Assembly (NCBI RefSeq): GCF_001989995.2
Contig: NZ_JAHGUP010000016.1
Location: forward strand, 1 to 64,000
Direction: 5' to 3'
Length of the DNA: 64,000 nucleotides
Origin: Vibrio anguillarum
GTDB taxonomy: Bacteria > Pseudomonadota > Gammaproteobacteria > Enterobacterales > Vibrionaceae
Shown piece by piece: positions 19,100-29,275 of this stretch. How positions within the stretch are numbered: position 1 is the stretch's first letter; each line of letters begins with the position of its first letter. The notes under the pieces are model-generated. The model saw nothing but the letters and a program-made list of their open reading frames with translations, was not told the origin of the DNA and made no database searches. A program made the translations under genes and the position numbers.

Positions 19100-19114
19100 C
19101 TGAATCGATTCAGC
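19100..19114. promoter_or_regulatory. FruR (Cra-type) box 3
   Basis: CTGAATCGATTCAG is a perfect 14-base palindrome followed by C. Its centre lies about 22 nt from that of box 2, about two helical turns, so two tetramers could bind side by side. Confidence 0.82.
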
Positions 19115-19185
19115 GTATAATTCAACTTCATCAAGGATCAAAAAATGAGTTCTATGATCCGACGCACAGAACAAGAGTGGTTGAT

Positions 19186-20169
19186 ATGACACTAGATGAG
19201 ATAGCGAAGTTAGCGGGAGTCTCTAAAACCACCGCCAGTTATGTAATCAATGGCAAAGCGCAGAAGTACCGCATTAGTGAAAAAACCCAGCAGAAAGTGA
19301 TGGCGGTGGTGGATGCCCATAATTACCGTCCCGATCACGCCGCTTCTGCTTTGCGAGCAGGAAATAGCCGCTCTTTTGGGCTCATCATCCCTGATCTTGA
19401 GAACACCAGTTACGCGCGTCTTGCCAAATTGTTAGAGCAGAACTCTCGTCAAGCGGGTTACCAAATTCTCATCGCCTGTTCGGACGATGACCCGCATACC
19501 GAAATGTCGGTGGTGGATGCCTTGGTCTCACGCCGCATCGATGCACTGTTTGTTGCCAGCGCGATTCCTCACGCCAGTGAGTTTTATCTCAAGTTGCAAC
19601 ATTCAGGTACTCCGGTTATTGCGATTGACCGCCCGTTAGATGATGAATTTTTCGCCTGTGTGATCAGTGAAGATTTCAACGCCGCGTTTGAATTGACTCA
19701 CTCTCTATTAACGCCGGAGATTAAAACCGTTGGTTTGGTCGGTGCATTACCAGAGCTTAATATTTCGCAAGAACGCCAGTTGGGTTTTGAAGCCGCGCTG
19801 AGAGCGAAAAATCTGCACAGTATCATCGGTTATGGCGCGCACTTTAACCGTGAAGAGGGCAAACGAGTGGTGAATGAATGGATCGCCAATAACAGTATGC
19901 CAGATGCGATCGTCGCGACTTCCTACACTCTGCTTGAAGGGATTTTAGATGTATTGTTTGAAAACCCAAGTTTAATGAATCAGGTTAAGTTATCGACATT
20001 TGGTGACAACCGTCTACTTGATTTCTTGCCGATTAAAATCAACTCGTTGCCGCAGCAGTTTGAGCTGATTGCCGACAGCGCACTCGCGTTGGCACTCAAC
20101 GCTTCGGCAAAACGTTATCAAGCTGGGATCGAATTGGTGCCTCGTAAACTGAAAGTTCGTATTCATTGA
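19186..20169 (+). CDS. fruR: LacI-family fructose operon regulator FruR
   Basis: A 327-residue LacI/GalR regulator. The N-terminal HTH is 'MTLDEIAKLAGVSKTTASYV' (residues 1-20), followed by a hinge 'HNYRPDHAASALRAG' and a periplasmic-binding-protein-like effector domain ('SFGLIIPDLENTSYARLAK'). The DNA-binding sequence is that of Cra/FruR, which is relieved by fructose 1-phosphate. The frame is open for 50 codons before this ATG, but the family starts here. Divergent from fruBKA with three matching operators between. Confidence 0.95.
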   Translation: MTLDEIAKLAGVSKTTASYVINGKAQKYRISEKTQQKVMAVVDAHNYRPDHAASALRAGNSRSFGLIIPDLENTSYARLAKLLEQNSRQAGYQILIACSDDDPHTEMSVVDALVSRRIDALFVASAIPHASEFYLKLQHSGTPVIAIDRPLDDEFFACVISEDFNAAFELTHSLLTPEIKTVGLVGALPELNISQERQLGFEAALRAKNLHSIIGYGAHFNREEGKRVVNEWIANNSMPDAIVATSYTLLEGILDVLFENPSLMNQVKLSTFGDNRLLDFLPIKINSLPQQFELIADSALALALNASAKRYQAGIELVPRKLKVRIH

Positions 20170-20311
20170 TGGTCACTTTTTAGCTTGATTTTTATAAAGT
20201 CATCAAGAAAATTCACGTAACCTAAGCTCTGTTTTGCTCGATCTTACGTCGCTTTTCTTGGTTAATCGCGTATTATGAAGCACTTTGATTTTCGCTATCT
20301 TTAGGGTTGGA

Positions 20312-21454
20312 ATGAAGTTTCTGCACACCTCTGACTGGCATCTCGGTCGACAATTTCATAACGTTTCTTTATTGGATGATCAGCGCGCAGTACTCAATCA
20401 ATTGATTGAGTATCTGCAGTGCAATCGGGTGGATGCTTTAATCGTCGCCGGAGATATCTACGATCGTTCAGTTCCACCGACGGCAGCCATTGAATTGATG
20501 GATGATATAGTCAACCGGGTGTGCAACGAGCTTTCCATCCCCTTAATTATGATCCCCGGTAACCACGACGGGGCGAAGCGTTTAGGCTTTGCGGCCAAGC
20601 AGATGCAACACTCGGGCTTGCACATTATTAGCAATTTTGAACAGATGATGCAGCCTGTGGTGCTAAAATCAGCCACTGCTGGTGAAGTGGCATTTTATGG
20701 TATGCCTTATAACGACCCTGAAGTCGTTCGCCACCACTTTGGAGAGTCCGTAACCAGCCATGATGAAGCCCATCAATACCTTATTGAGAAGATTATATCG
20801 CAGTGGAATCCGTCACAACGTCACGTTATGATTGGCCACTGCTTTGTTGATGGCGCTATCGAATCTGACTCTGAACGTCCTTTGTCCATTGGCGGCTCTG
20901 ATCGTGTCAGTCATCAACACTTTGTACCTTTTGATTATGTTGCGCTCGGCCATCTGCACCAACCGCAGAAAAAGGGGGAAGAGTATATCCGTTACTCTGG
21001 CTCTCTAATGAAATACAGCTTTTCAGAGCAGCACCACAAGAAAGGAGCGACCTTGGTTGAATTTGATGAACAAGGTTTTGCCAGCGCCACGCATGTGCCA
21101 CTGACTGCTCCTCATAGCATGCGTATTATTGAAGGTGAGTTGCTGGAGATCATAGAGCAAGGCAAAACAGACCCACACAACCACGATTATCTGTTGGTTC
21201 GTCTTACCGACAAACACGCGATACTGGACCCGATGGAAAAACTGCGTCAATCCTACCCCAACGTACTGCATTTAGAAAAACCGGGCATGTTGGTGGGAGT
21301 TGATCAAGCAATGGGGCGTGCACGTTTGGCACGCGGTGAGGTGGATATGTTCCGCGATTTTTTCTTAGAAGCTAAGCAAGAAGCGTTAACCGCAGCGCAA
21401 GAGCAAGCGGTGATCGACGTCATTCAAGCACTAAAACCGGGAGCCCAAGCCTAA
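20312..21454 (+). CDS. sbcD: Exonuclease SbcCD, nuclease subunit SbcD
   Basis: Mn-dependent Mre11-type nuclease that with SbcC cleaves hairpins and processes double-strand ends. The 380-residue protein has the phosphodiesterase motifs in order: 'TSDWHLGRQF' (about 6-15), 'GDIYDRS', 'IPGNHDGAKR', 'MIGHCF' and 'ALGHLHQPQ'. The ATG at 20312 is used because the family begins 'MKFLHTSDWHLG'; a TTG 27 nt upstream also opens the frame. Its TAA overlaps the sbcC ATG by one base (TAATG), so translation is coupled. Confidence 0.97.
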   Translation: MKFLHTSDWHLGRQFHNVSLLDDQRAVLNQLIEYLQCNRVDALIVAGDIYDRSVPPTAAIELMDDIVNRVCNELSIPLIMIPGNHDGAKRLGFAAKQMQHSGLHIISNFEQMMQPVVLKSATAGEVAFYGMPYNDPEVVRHHFGESVTSHDEAHQYLIEKIISQWNPSQRHVMIGHCFVDGAIESDSERPLSIGGSDRVSHQHFVPFDYVALGHLHQPQKKGEEYIRYSGSLMKYSFSEQHHKKGATLVEFDEQGFASATHVPLTAPHSMRIIEGELLEIIEQGKTDPHNHDYLLVRLTDKHAILDPMEKLRQSYPNVLHLEKPGMLVGVDQAMGRARLARGEVDMFRDFFLEAKQEALTAAQEQAVIDVIQALKPGAQA

Positions 21455-24400
21455 TGCGTCCAATACAATTGACCCTGCAAGCATTTGGCCCCTTTGCTCA
21501 TAAAGAAGTGGTGGATTTTACCGCCTTGGGTGCCTCGCCGCTATTTTTGATTAATGGTCCAACCGGAGCGGGCAAAAGTTCACTGCTCGATGCCATTTGC
21601 TACGCTTTGTATGGTGAAACGACAGGCAGTGAGCGCACTGGTGATCAAATGCGCTGCGACTACGCGGACCCGCACACGCTCACCGAAATCAGCTACCAGT
21701 TCGAGCTTGGCGGGCGAATCTACCAAGTTGATCGCTCGCCCGACCAAGAAGTGCCGAAAAAACGCGGTGAAGGCTCAACAAAAAAATCCCATGCCGCGAG
21801 CTTGTTTGAATGGGTCGATGGCGAAATAAAATTGCTTGCTAACAAACCTAATCCTGTCGGTAAAGCCATGGTGGAATTGATCGGTTTAGATGTAAAACAG
21901 TTTCGCCAAGTGATGGTCATCCCCCAAGGTAAATTTCGTGAATTACTGACTGCCAACTCCAAAGAGCGGGAGCAAATCTTTGGTCAGTTGTTTCAAACTC
22001 ACATTTATAGCCAAATTGAACGAGCGCTGTTTGAGAAAGCCGCGGGGATCCGCAAAGCGAAAGAAGAATTTGATCACCAAATTAAAGGCGCATTGGACGT
22101 CGTGAACGCGACTAGCGAGTCACACCTTGAAGCGTGCATTGCTGAGCTGTCACCCCAATTAACGGCCGCTCACGCCGCGTACTTAGATGCCCAGCAAAGG
22201 TTTGATGCAGCGAGTAGCGAGCAAAAAGCGGCGCAAACCCTTGCTAAACAATTTCAAGAGCAGCGTCAACTCGTGCAACTTAAAGCCGATCACGATGCAC
22301 AATCGTCCGTCATCGATGCGGTAAAAGCTCAAAGGCAGCAAGCCTTGCAAGCGACGCGCTTAGATTCACCCTATTACGAATTACAATCGTCACAACGTCA
22401 GTTAGAAGCGGCCAACCAAGCAAAAGTCGAAAAAGAACAAGCGCTTACACAGTCACAACAGCAGTGGCAACAGGCCAAAGCGGCTCAAGAAGACGCGGCA
22501 GAAAAAGTCAAAGTAGTGCCGAATCTGATGCAACAAATTTATGACTTAAACCTAATCAAAACTAAGCTTGTTGAACGGGAGCATCATCAAAAAGCGCTGC
22601 AACAAGCCTTACGTGAAGTGGAGCTCGCGACGCAAAATCGCCACAACTTGCACGCCGCTGTTGAGCAGTTTGAGCAGCAAATTATGCTTAAGCGCCAAGA
22701 GTGCGAAAGAGTCAACCAACAGTTGGCTGAGTTAAAAGGACAGCACTTAGAGCTTGAAACCACCAAACAGCAGATTGATCGCTTATTAAAGCTGCAGCAG
22801 CTTGAACAGCGTTTAGCCACAGAGCAAGCTGCACTGAGCTATAGTCAGCAGCAGTTTGAGTTGGCGCAGCACGCAACGTTGGACGCAAAACAGCAAGCCG
22901 ATAAATTAGAGCTGATTTGGCACACCAACCAAGCCGCCGAGCTGGCTCGAACCTTGGAGCAAGGCGACGAGTGCCCGGTGTGTGGCAGTTGCGATCATCC
23001 TAAATTAGCGCGTTATGCCGGAGAAACGGTGACTAAGGCGCAAGTGCAGCAGGCAAGAGCGATACAGCAAAACAAACTGGCCACAGAGCAAGAAACGCTA
23101 AAACAGCAACAGCAACGAGCGACCCAATACGCACGGCTTGAGCAAGAGATGGCAAGTTTGAGGGAGTCATTATCTGGAAATACGCAAAGTTTAGTGCAAC
23201 TGCAGCAAGCTCAAAGCGATCTTGAACATTCCATTGCTCATCTTGAATCGCTCAATCCAGAGCAATTAGCTCAACAATTGGCAAAATTAGAATTGCAGTT
23301 AGCACAAGCTAAGCAAAATGCTGAAACGCAGCAGCATAAAGTCGAACAAGCCACCCTGACGGTTGCCAAAGAGCAGACTCAAGTTTCTGCATTAAGCCAA
23401 GGGATCCCGGAGTTGTATCAAGACAGTTTGCATTTGAACGAATCTTTAACCCAGTTAGAGCTACAATTGGCCAATCTCAACCATTTAGATGCGGAAACTA
23501 AAGCGCGCTTCAATCAAGCGAACGCCGATTTTTCTGGTGCGAAAGCGGCGTTGGCGGCGGCGGTCGAACACCAGATACATTGGCAAAATGCGTTTACGCA
23601 GTCACAGCAGCAGTGGCACAGTGCGCTGATTGAGAGCCAGTTCGACGATACTGAGCACTATTTACAGGCACGTTTATCTTCGCAGCAGATCGAGCAGCTT
23701 GAAAAGCAGATCAAACAATTTGATGAAAGAAGTACGACGTTAAACGCCCAGCTTCAAACATTAGCCAGTGAGCTTAGTGAAAAAAGTGAGCCCAATCTTG
23801 CTGAGTATGCAAGCGCGGTCGAGGCTGTAGCCATGTTACAGCAAAGCGCATTGGATCAATGGAGCACGTTACGGTCTAAAATGGATGCCTTAACCAGTGT
23901 GAAAGAAAAAATCGCTATTTTACATATAAAAAATGAAGCCTTAGAGCAAGAGTACCAAGTATTTGGGACTTTGAGCGATATCGCCAACGGCAAAACAGGC
24001 GCTAAAGTGAGTTTACACCGCTTTGTTCTTGGCGTGCTGTTAGATGATGTGCTGATCCAAGCCTCAATGAGGCTGCAGATCATGAGTAAGGGGCGTTACC
24101 TGCTCAAGCGTAAAGAAGATCGCGCCAAAGGTAATGTGGGTTCAGGGCTTGATCTGATGGTCGAAGATGGCTACACCGGAAAATGGCGAGATGTGGCGAC
24201 CTTGTCTGGTGGTGAATCTTTTATGGCGGCGTTGTCATTGGCGCTGGGTTTATCGGATGTGGTGCAATCATACAGCGGCGGTATTAAACTGGATACACTG
24301 TTCATCGATGAAGGTTTTGGCAGTTTAGATCCTGAGTCATTGGACTTGGCGATTCAAACCCTTGTCGACTTACAACAAGGAGGCCGAACGATCGGCATCA

Positions 24401-24495
24401 TTTCTCACGTGAGCGAGCTGAAAGAGCAAATAGCCTTACGCATTGATGTCGATGTGGCGAGAAACAACGGCAGTTCAATAAGACTTGTTGCATAA
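21454..24495 (+). CDS. sbcC: Exonuclease SbcCD, ATPase subunit SbcC
   Basis: A 1013-residue Rad50/SMC-type ATPase. Walker A is 'GPTGAGKSSLLD' (residues 35-46). Two long Gln/Glu/Ala-rich coiled coils flank the zinc hook 'CPVC' at 507-510. The C-terminal signature is 'LSGGESFMAALSLALG' and Walker B is 'LDTLFIDEGFGSLDPE'. Opening the DNA end for SbcD depends on ATP. The one-base overlap with sbcD and the complete motifs show an intact functional pair. The 138-nt gap to cqsS has no terminator that I can see. Confidence 0.97.
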   Translation: MRPIQLTLQAFGPFAHKEVVDFTALGASPLFLINGPTGAGKSSLLDAICYALYGETTGSERTGDQMRCDYADPHTLTEISYQFELGGRIYQVDRSPDQEVPKKRGEGSTKKSHAASLFEWVDGEIKLLANKPNPVGKAMVELIGLDVKQFRQVMVIPQGKFRELLTANSKEREQIFGQLFQTHIYSQIERALFEKAAGIRKAKEEFDHQIKGALDVVNATSESHLEACIAELSPQLTAAHAAYLDAQQRFDAASSEQKAAQTLAKQFQEQRQLVQLKADHDAQSSVIDAVKAQRQQALQATRLDSPYYELQSSQRQLEAANQAKVEKEQALTQSQQQWQQAKAAQEDAAEKVKVVPNLMQQIYDLNLIKTKLVEREHHQKALQQALREVELATQNRHNLHAAVEQFEQQIMLKRQECERVNQQLAELKGQHLELETTKQQIDRLLKLQQLEQRLATEQAALSYSQQQFELAQHATLDAKQQADKLELIWHTNQAAELARTLEQGDECPVCGSCDHPKLARYAGETVTKAQVQQARAIQQNKLATEQETLKQQQQRATQYARLEQEMASLRESLSGNTQSLVQLQQAQSDLEHSIAHLESLNPEQLAQQLAKLELQLAQAKQNAETQQHKVEQATLTVAKEQTQVSALSQGIPELYQDSLHLNESLTQLELQLANLNHLDAETKARFNQANADFSGAKAALAAAVEHQIHWQNAFTQSQQQWHSALIESQFDDTEHYLQARLSSQQIEQLEKQIKQFDERSTTLNAQLQTLASELSEKSEPNLAEYASAVEAVAMLQQSALDQWSTLRSKMDALTSVKEKIAILHIKNEALEQEYQVFGTLSDIANGKTGAKVSLHRFVLGVLLDDVLIQASMRLQIMSKGRYLLKRKEDRAKGNVGSGLDLMVEDGYTGKWRDVATLSGGESFMAALSLALGLSDVVQSYSGGIKLDTLFIDEGFGSLDPESLDLAIQTLVDLQQGGRTIGIISHVSELKEQIALRIDVDVARNNGSSIRLVA

Positions 24496-24633
24496 TGAAT
24501 GGGAATGTAGGTTATCTTGTGCTAGTTATTAATAAGCATAGCGTGGCGAGTGTGACTCACTTCGACGTTTAAAAAGACCATGTTATGCATAATGATGATT
24601 ATAAAAATGAATGTATCAGTTTGGTAAGGTTGC

Positions 24634-26685
24634 ATGGACGTAGTAAAAAAAATATACCAGTACGCTGAGCCGAACCTCACCCTTGTGGGATGGATGGGGT
24701 TCATTGGTTTTCCCCTTTATTATTACGTGTGGACTTATCTCTTTCCACAACCTTATGAAAGTATGGAGTTACGGGCGATTTGCGCCATTTTATTTGCGGG
24801 GATTATTTTTCGCAATTCAACGCCGAAACATTTACAGCACTACTTACCTTATTATTACTTGTTTTCAATAGGATTTTGTTTGCCATTCTTTTTTGGCTAC
24901 ATGATGCTGATGAACGATTGGTCAACGATCTGGGCGATGTCGTTCATGGCGTCTATTTTCCTCCATATCCTCTTAGTCCACGAAACAAAAGTTATGCTGA
25001 TTCAAGCCGCCATTGCATTAGCATGTGCTTACTTTGTGACTTATGGCGTAATGGACGCGGAACTGCGAGTGATGGTGGAATGGCCGTACGTACCGATTTT
25101 TCTATTTACTTACATTTTTGGCAACCTGTTCTATTTTCGTAACCAAATTGAACATGAAGCGAAGGTATCAATTGCCAAGTCTTTTGGCGCAGGGATTGCG
25201 CATGAAATGAGAAATCCATTAAGTGCGTTAAAAGCGTCAATTGAAGTAATGGGTTCAGTATTGCCCAATCCTACGGCATCCAAATCAGAATCTTATACGC
25301 TACCGTCTAAAGATTTAGAGCTGATTGCTGGGCTATTAAGAGATGCTGATGAAGTCATTCGCTCCGGTAATGAGACCATTGATTTGCTGTTAACTTCGAT
25401 TGATCAAAATAGGGTCTCAACATCGACCTTTAAAAAGCATGCTGTAAAGCCTGTTATAGAAGAGGCACTGCGCAGTTTTTCTTATAAAAGACCAGAAGAC
25501 AGGCAGGCAGTGACTCTTAAGGTGGTGGATGACTTTGATTTTTTAGGCAGCAGTACACTGTTAAAATACGTGCTCTACAATCTACTCAAGAATGCGTTCT
25601 ACTATCAAAATAACGATATGTTTAATATCCATATCACCTTGAAATCAAGTGAGAATTGCCACCAAATTACAGTGAAAGACAATGGTGTTGGTATTGAACC
25701 TCATTTGCTGGACGATATTTTTAAAGACTTTTATACCTTCGGTAAAAATGGCAGCTATGGTCTGGGGTTACCCTTTTGCCGTAAAGTAATGCATGCTTTT
25801 GGAGGGGATATTATCTGCCGTTCTGAACTTGGAGAGTGGACGGAGTTTACTTTAACGTTTCCCGAGTATGATTCGCAAGCCGTCGCTAATATTAAACTCG
25901 ATCTAATGAAGGCGAAATCTCTGCTTTATATTGGCAAAACGAGCATAGTGAATCGTTATCTCAGTGAGAAATCGTTCTATCTTGGTTTCCAGCTTAATGT
26001 CTTAGAGCCTGAGAGTGCTTTGCGTCGAGAAGAGTTTGAATTTGAGTTTGATCTGATCTTTGTGGATCTGCAAACGTTGGATGAAACGCCGGATTACTTA
26101 ACCAAACTGGAACCTAAACTGCATTTTACACAAGCAAAAGTTTGCTATTTATATGACCAAAATCAGCGTTACGCGCTGACGATGGAGCGTCATTTAACCA
26201 TTTACCCAATTGAAAAGCACAAATTGTTATTGGATGGATCGGCGATTATTGATGAACTACTCTTTGAAACGGAAGAGCTTATTGCCGATAAAAATGTTAT
26301 CCCGTTAAAACAATATGATTATGAAAAACGAATTTTGTTGGTCGATGATAACCACTCCTTACGTAGCTTCACCGCTCTGTTGCTAGAAAAGCAAGGGTAT
26401 GAAGTACTGCAAGCGAGCGATGGGGAATTAGCATTACAAATGTTGGCCAATAATTCAATTGACTTGGTGTTAATGGATATTGAAATGCCGATTATGGATG
26501 GTATTTCGGCCACTTTATCTATCCGTTCATCCACCGCTTCTTACAGTAAAGTGCCTATTATTGGGCACACGGGTGACAATAGCCCTTCAACGATAGAAAA
26601 AATCCGTACATCAGGAATGAATGATTACGTTTTAAAACCAGCGGATAAAACGCTATTGTTAAAAAAATTAAGTCACTGGATTTAA
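24634..26685 (+). CDS. cqsS: CAI-1 quorum-sensing hybrid sensor kinase/phosphatase CqsS
   Basis: Inner-membrane receptor for the CAI-1 autoinducer (an alpha-hydroxyketone), feeding LuxU/LuxO. The 683-residue protein has six hydrophobic segments (about 1-170), a HisKA domain with phospho-His190 in 'GAGIAHEMRNPLSALKASIE', a HATPase_c domain ('DNGVGIEP', 'GKNGSYGLGLPF') and a C-terminal receiver with Asp615 ('LVLMDIEMP'). Aligned with V. cholerae CqsS as I recall it, the residue equivalent to Cys170, which sets acyl-tail preference, is Phe166 here ('GNLFYFRNQ'); V. harveyi CqsS also has Phe. It converges with cqsA. Confidence 0.96.
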   Translation: MDVVKKIYQYAEPNLTLVGWMGFIGFPLYYYVWTYLFPQPYESMELRAICAILFAGIIFRNSTPKHLQHYLPYYYLFSIGFCLPFFFGYMMLMNDWSTIWAMSFMASIFLHILLVHETKVMLIQAAIALACAYFVTYGVMDAELRVMVEWPYVPIFLFTYIFGNLFYFRNQIEHEAKVSIAKSFGAGIAHEMRNPLSALKASIEVMGSVLPNPTASKSESYTLPSKDLELIAGLLRDADEVIRSGNETIDLLLTSIDQNRVSTSTFKKHAVKPVIEEALRSFSYKRPEDRQAVTLKVVDDFDFLGSSTLLKYVLYNLLKNAFYYQNNDMFNIHITLKSSENCHQITVKDNGVGIEPHLLDDIFKDFYTFGKNGSYGLGLPFCRKVMHAFGGDIICRSELGEWTEFTLTFPEYDSQAVANIKLDLMKAKSLLYIGKTSIVNRYLSEKSFYLGFQLNVLEPESALRREEFEFEFDLIFVDLQTLDETPDYLTKLEPKLHFTQAKVCYLYDQNQRYALTMERHLTIYPIEKHKLLLDGSAIIDELLFETEELIADKNVIPLKQYDYEKRILLVDDNHSLRSFTALLLEKQGYEVLQASDGELALQMLANNSIDLVLMDIEMPIMDGISATLSIRSSTASYSKVPIIGHTGDNSPSTIEKIRTSGMNDYVLKPADKTLLLKKLSHWI

Positions 26686-26717
26686 TAACCCTAGGTAAAC
26701 CCTAGGGTTATTCCTTA
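26684..26717. terminator. Intrinsic terminator between cqsS and cqsA
   Basis: A perfect 12-bp stem, AATAACCCTAGG (26684-26695) and CCTAGGGTTATT (26701-26712), with a 5-nt loop. It overlaps the cqsS stop codon and lies 60 nt past the cqsA stop, so it could serve both converging genes. Confidence 0.85.
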
Positions 26718-26771
26718 CCTTATCCTTCTTATTTGAGATTGCACCATTGGTTTAGTATGTCGATGCGTGAC

Positions 26772-27953
26772 TTACTTGAAATAGAGACTGCTATCATTTT
26801 GGGCCCTTTCACACACGGTTAATATGGTGTCAATTTGTGAGTCAGTGACATTACTATTTAACGAAAGCCGAATAATGTTTTTATTCTTTGAAGTGGCAGG
26901 CCTGCAAAAAACAGCACCAAATATTTGATTCTCTTCTAAATAATCGCGAACTTTTTCTGTATTTCGTTCATCTCCGGTTTCTAGCGCTATGATTTGGGAC
27001 TCACTTCGTACGCTTAGCCCTATACTATTTAGTCCACGACGCAGTGTGTGTGCATTGCGGTGCAACTGAGTTCTTTTAGAATCGGCTGATTTGATAATGT
27101 CCAATGTCGCTTCTAACGCTTCGACTTCATAAGGCAAAATAGTTGAACTAAAAATAGCGGGATAACCCACAAAAGGGATACAGTGATTCACATTATTATT
27201 CGCCCAAATAGCGCCAGCGCGATACGCGAACGTTTTCGCAAGGCTAGCTGTAATAAAGTCAACCTCTGCTGTTAACCCTAATTCACTGACAAGTCCTGCA
27301 CCTTTTTCGCCATGTGTGCCAAGTGAATGCGACTCATCAACTAAAATGGCGCATCCATACTCTTTGGCGATAGTGACCAAATCGGTGAGTGGTGCAATCG
27401 TACCTATAGTGCTGTAAATCGAATCAACCACAATGAGCCCTGGGCCGTGTCGAGCGATTAGTTTTTGCAAATGATCACAATTATTGTGCATGAATGGGTG
27501 AATATTGGCATTAGCGTAACGAGCACCTTCCCACATTGACATGTGAGCAAAAAAATCAATGTAGACGTTACTTTGTGGCCCGCACACGGCTTGCAACAAG
27601 GCAGTATTAGCATTCCATCCTGATTGAGAAAGAAGGCAACTATCAAAGCCTACAAATTCTGCAAATTTCGTTTCTAATGAAGGTTTAGACTCTTCATCTT
27701 GTAGAAAAATAGCGGACATAAAAACACTATCATGTGTTTTATCGATGGCATTTTTCAGCCGTGCTTTAATTAATGGATGATCAGCCAAGCTTAAATAATC
27801 ATTACTTTGTAACACTATGTCGTTTTTTGTTGGCCTTTTCCCTAGGACTAGATGTTTTCCGTTAGCATTTGCATTAATCAAATCATTGATAAAATAGTCA
27901 ATTCTAGATTGTATAGAAGCCGGTAGTTCGTGTTTCCACTTACGTGAATTCAT
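26772..27953 (-). CDS. cqsA: CAI-1 autoinducer synthase CqsA
   Basis: PLP-dependent acyl-CoA transferase of the alpha-oxoamine synthase family that condenses an acyl-CoA with (S)-2-aminobutyrate or SAM to make the CAI-1 precursor. It has 393 residues; V. cholerae CqsA is about the same length. Markers are '[19 protein letters not shown]', '[15 protein letters not shown]', '[16 protein letters not shown]' and the PLP lysine in '[16 protein letters not shown]'. Many scattered differences from V. cholerae argue for another species. The ATG has AAAGGA at a good distance. Synthase and receptor face each other, the usual Vibrio arrangement. Confidence 0.96.
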   Translation of the reverse strand: MNSRKWKHELPASIQSRIDYFINDLINANANGKHLVLGKRPTKNDIVLQSNDYLSLADHPLIKARLKNAIDKTHDSVFMSAIFLQDEESKPSLETKFAEFVGFDSCLLSQSGWNANTALLQAVCGPQSNVYIDFFAHMSMWEGARYANANIHPFMHNNCDHLQKLIARHGPGLIVVDSIYSTIGTIAPLTDLVTIAKEYGCAILVDESHSLGTHGEKGAGLVSELGLTAEVDFITASLAKTFAYRAGAIWANNNVNHCIPFVGYPAIFSSTILPYEVEALEATLDIIKSADSKRTQLHRNAHTLRRGLNSIGLSVRSESQIIALETGDERNTEKVRDYLEENQIFGAVFCRPATSKNKNIIRLSLNSNVTDSQIDTILTVCERAQNDSSLYFK

Positions 27954-28152
27954 GGTTATATCCTTTATATGTTTTTAATTAAATGCCAGCTGACAAAGGA
28001 TATATTGAATATTAATTTAAAATTGTCACGAGTGAGTTTTTATTATTTTGGCTGCTATTGCAAATTAAGGTATAGTGTCTTTTATATTGTTCGTCATTGC
28101 CTAGGCTTATCCAGCCCTAATTAATTTTTAATTAAAGATAAATATTAGGTTT

Positions 28153-29127
28153 TTATTTATTAGCAAATAATTCAGGCCAATACATTTTTATATAACCAAT
28201 AGAAACCCAAACGACTAAGAAAGTAGCAATAGTCAATTCAAATAACCCAAATTGATGTAACCAGTGCCATTGCGGGTACTGTCCTTCAAAGAAGGTGGTT
28301 AAACGATGCATGGCGATAGCACTGATGACAGAAGGGAAGGTCACAGCAGCAATAGACGGTTGAAACTTGAGCCTGAGCAGACGGATATAGCAAAGGTAAA
28401 TAAGCAGTGTCATGGTGATGGCAATGCCAGCCAGTGCGCCTGTTAATATTGGATCAGGATGAGGGAAGTTGACCAAATACGTCGCGAGGGTGAGGTTAAT
28501 AGGTGCAGCCATAATCGCGAGTGTTGGGCGTGCGCGTTTAGGTAACATTCCAGCAAACACCAAACGATATAACACTAACGGCAGCATAAAAAAATAGATA
28601 GCGATACAGACAGAGACGAGTGTTTCTGAAAAGACAGTGTGGCCAAATTGCGTGCCAGCGAGCGAGCTACTGATTAACCCAACCGGATAAAGAAACCAGC
28701 TTGGTACAATATGGCTGATTTTAAAGTTCATGGCCTGAAAACTGAAGAAAAGCAGCATCATGGTGAAGTGCAGCAAGAGCGCGGTAAACCAAATAGGATA
28801 AGCAATCATCGGTGAAATTAAAGCGAGATAATCACTTAGGATCAGTAAAGTCATGCTCATTGGAGCCATCAAGCTACCTGAAAGAGGGTGGCGAATGTCC
28901 TCCATGAATGTCTTGAAGCTGGTGAGGTATTTTAGCAAGACAGGCAGCAGTAATAATGCACCGAGCAGTGCCAAATAGGGGCGAATAATGAGACCGACCG
29001 AGGGAATATAAAGCGCCCACGCATGCCCGAGGCTGATCACACCTAATGCTAGCGCCGCTTGAGAGGGCGGTGTGCTTTGTACTTGAATTAACCTTTTCCA
29101 GTTCAACGATAAACTCCATGTCATCAT
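28153..29127 (-). CDS. TDT-family membrane transporter (TehA/SLAC1 type)
   Basis: A 324-residue protein with about ten hydrophobic segments and few charged residues. The pattern ('SLGHAWALYIPSVGLIIRPYLA', shortened here, and 'HIVPSWFLYPVGLISSSLAGTQF' region) fits the tellurite-resistance/dicarboxylate transporter family that includes TehA and the SLAC1 anion channel. Members pass small anions or export C4 or sulfite-type compounds; the substrate cannot be told. It lies upstream of, and transcribed away from, cqsA with a 199-nt gap, and downstream of the ClC gene on the same strand. Confidence 0.75.
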   Translation of the reverse strand: MMTWSLSLNWKRLIQVQSTPPSQAALALGVISLGHAWALYIPSVGLIIRPYLALLGALLLLPVLLKYLTSFKTFMEDIRHPLSGSLMAPMSMTLLILSDYLALISPMIAYPIWFTALLLHFTMMLLFFSFQAMNFKISHIVPSWFLYPVGLISSSLAGTQFGHTVFSETLVSVCIAIYFFMLPLVLYRLVFAGMLPKRARPTLAIMAAPINLTLATYLVNFPHPDPILTGALAGIAITMTLLIYLCYIRLLRLKFQPSIAAVTFPSVISAIAMHRLTTFFEGQYPQWHWLHQFGLFELTIATFLVVWVSIGYIKMYWPELFANK

Positions 29128-29275
29128 TTGCTCTAGAAAATGAATAATGTATTTCTAGCAGCCAGCAAACGAGCGCATTATCAAGTTTATCGAGTTGTGG
29201 TGCAACATCTCACCTTCTAATTTGTTACTTAGACATAACAATTCGCAGCGGAGTCAATATTCATGAGTCTCACGA

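Larger units (their letters stand above)
18816..19185. other. Divergent fruB / fruR control region
   Basis: A 370-nt region between divergent fruB and fruR without an ORF that I support. It contains three FruR-type palindromes, one nearer fruB and two close together near fruR, and AT-rich stretches suited to promoters. Confidence 0.8.

Noticed and set aside
21454-24495. Repeat-rich or low-complexity region inside sbcC
   Set aside because: The CAG/CAA-rich sequence simply encodes the Gln/Glu/Ala-rich coiled coils of SbcC.
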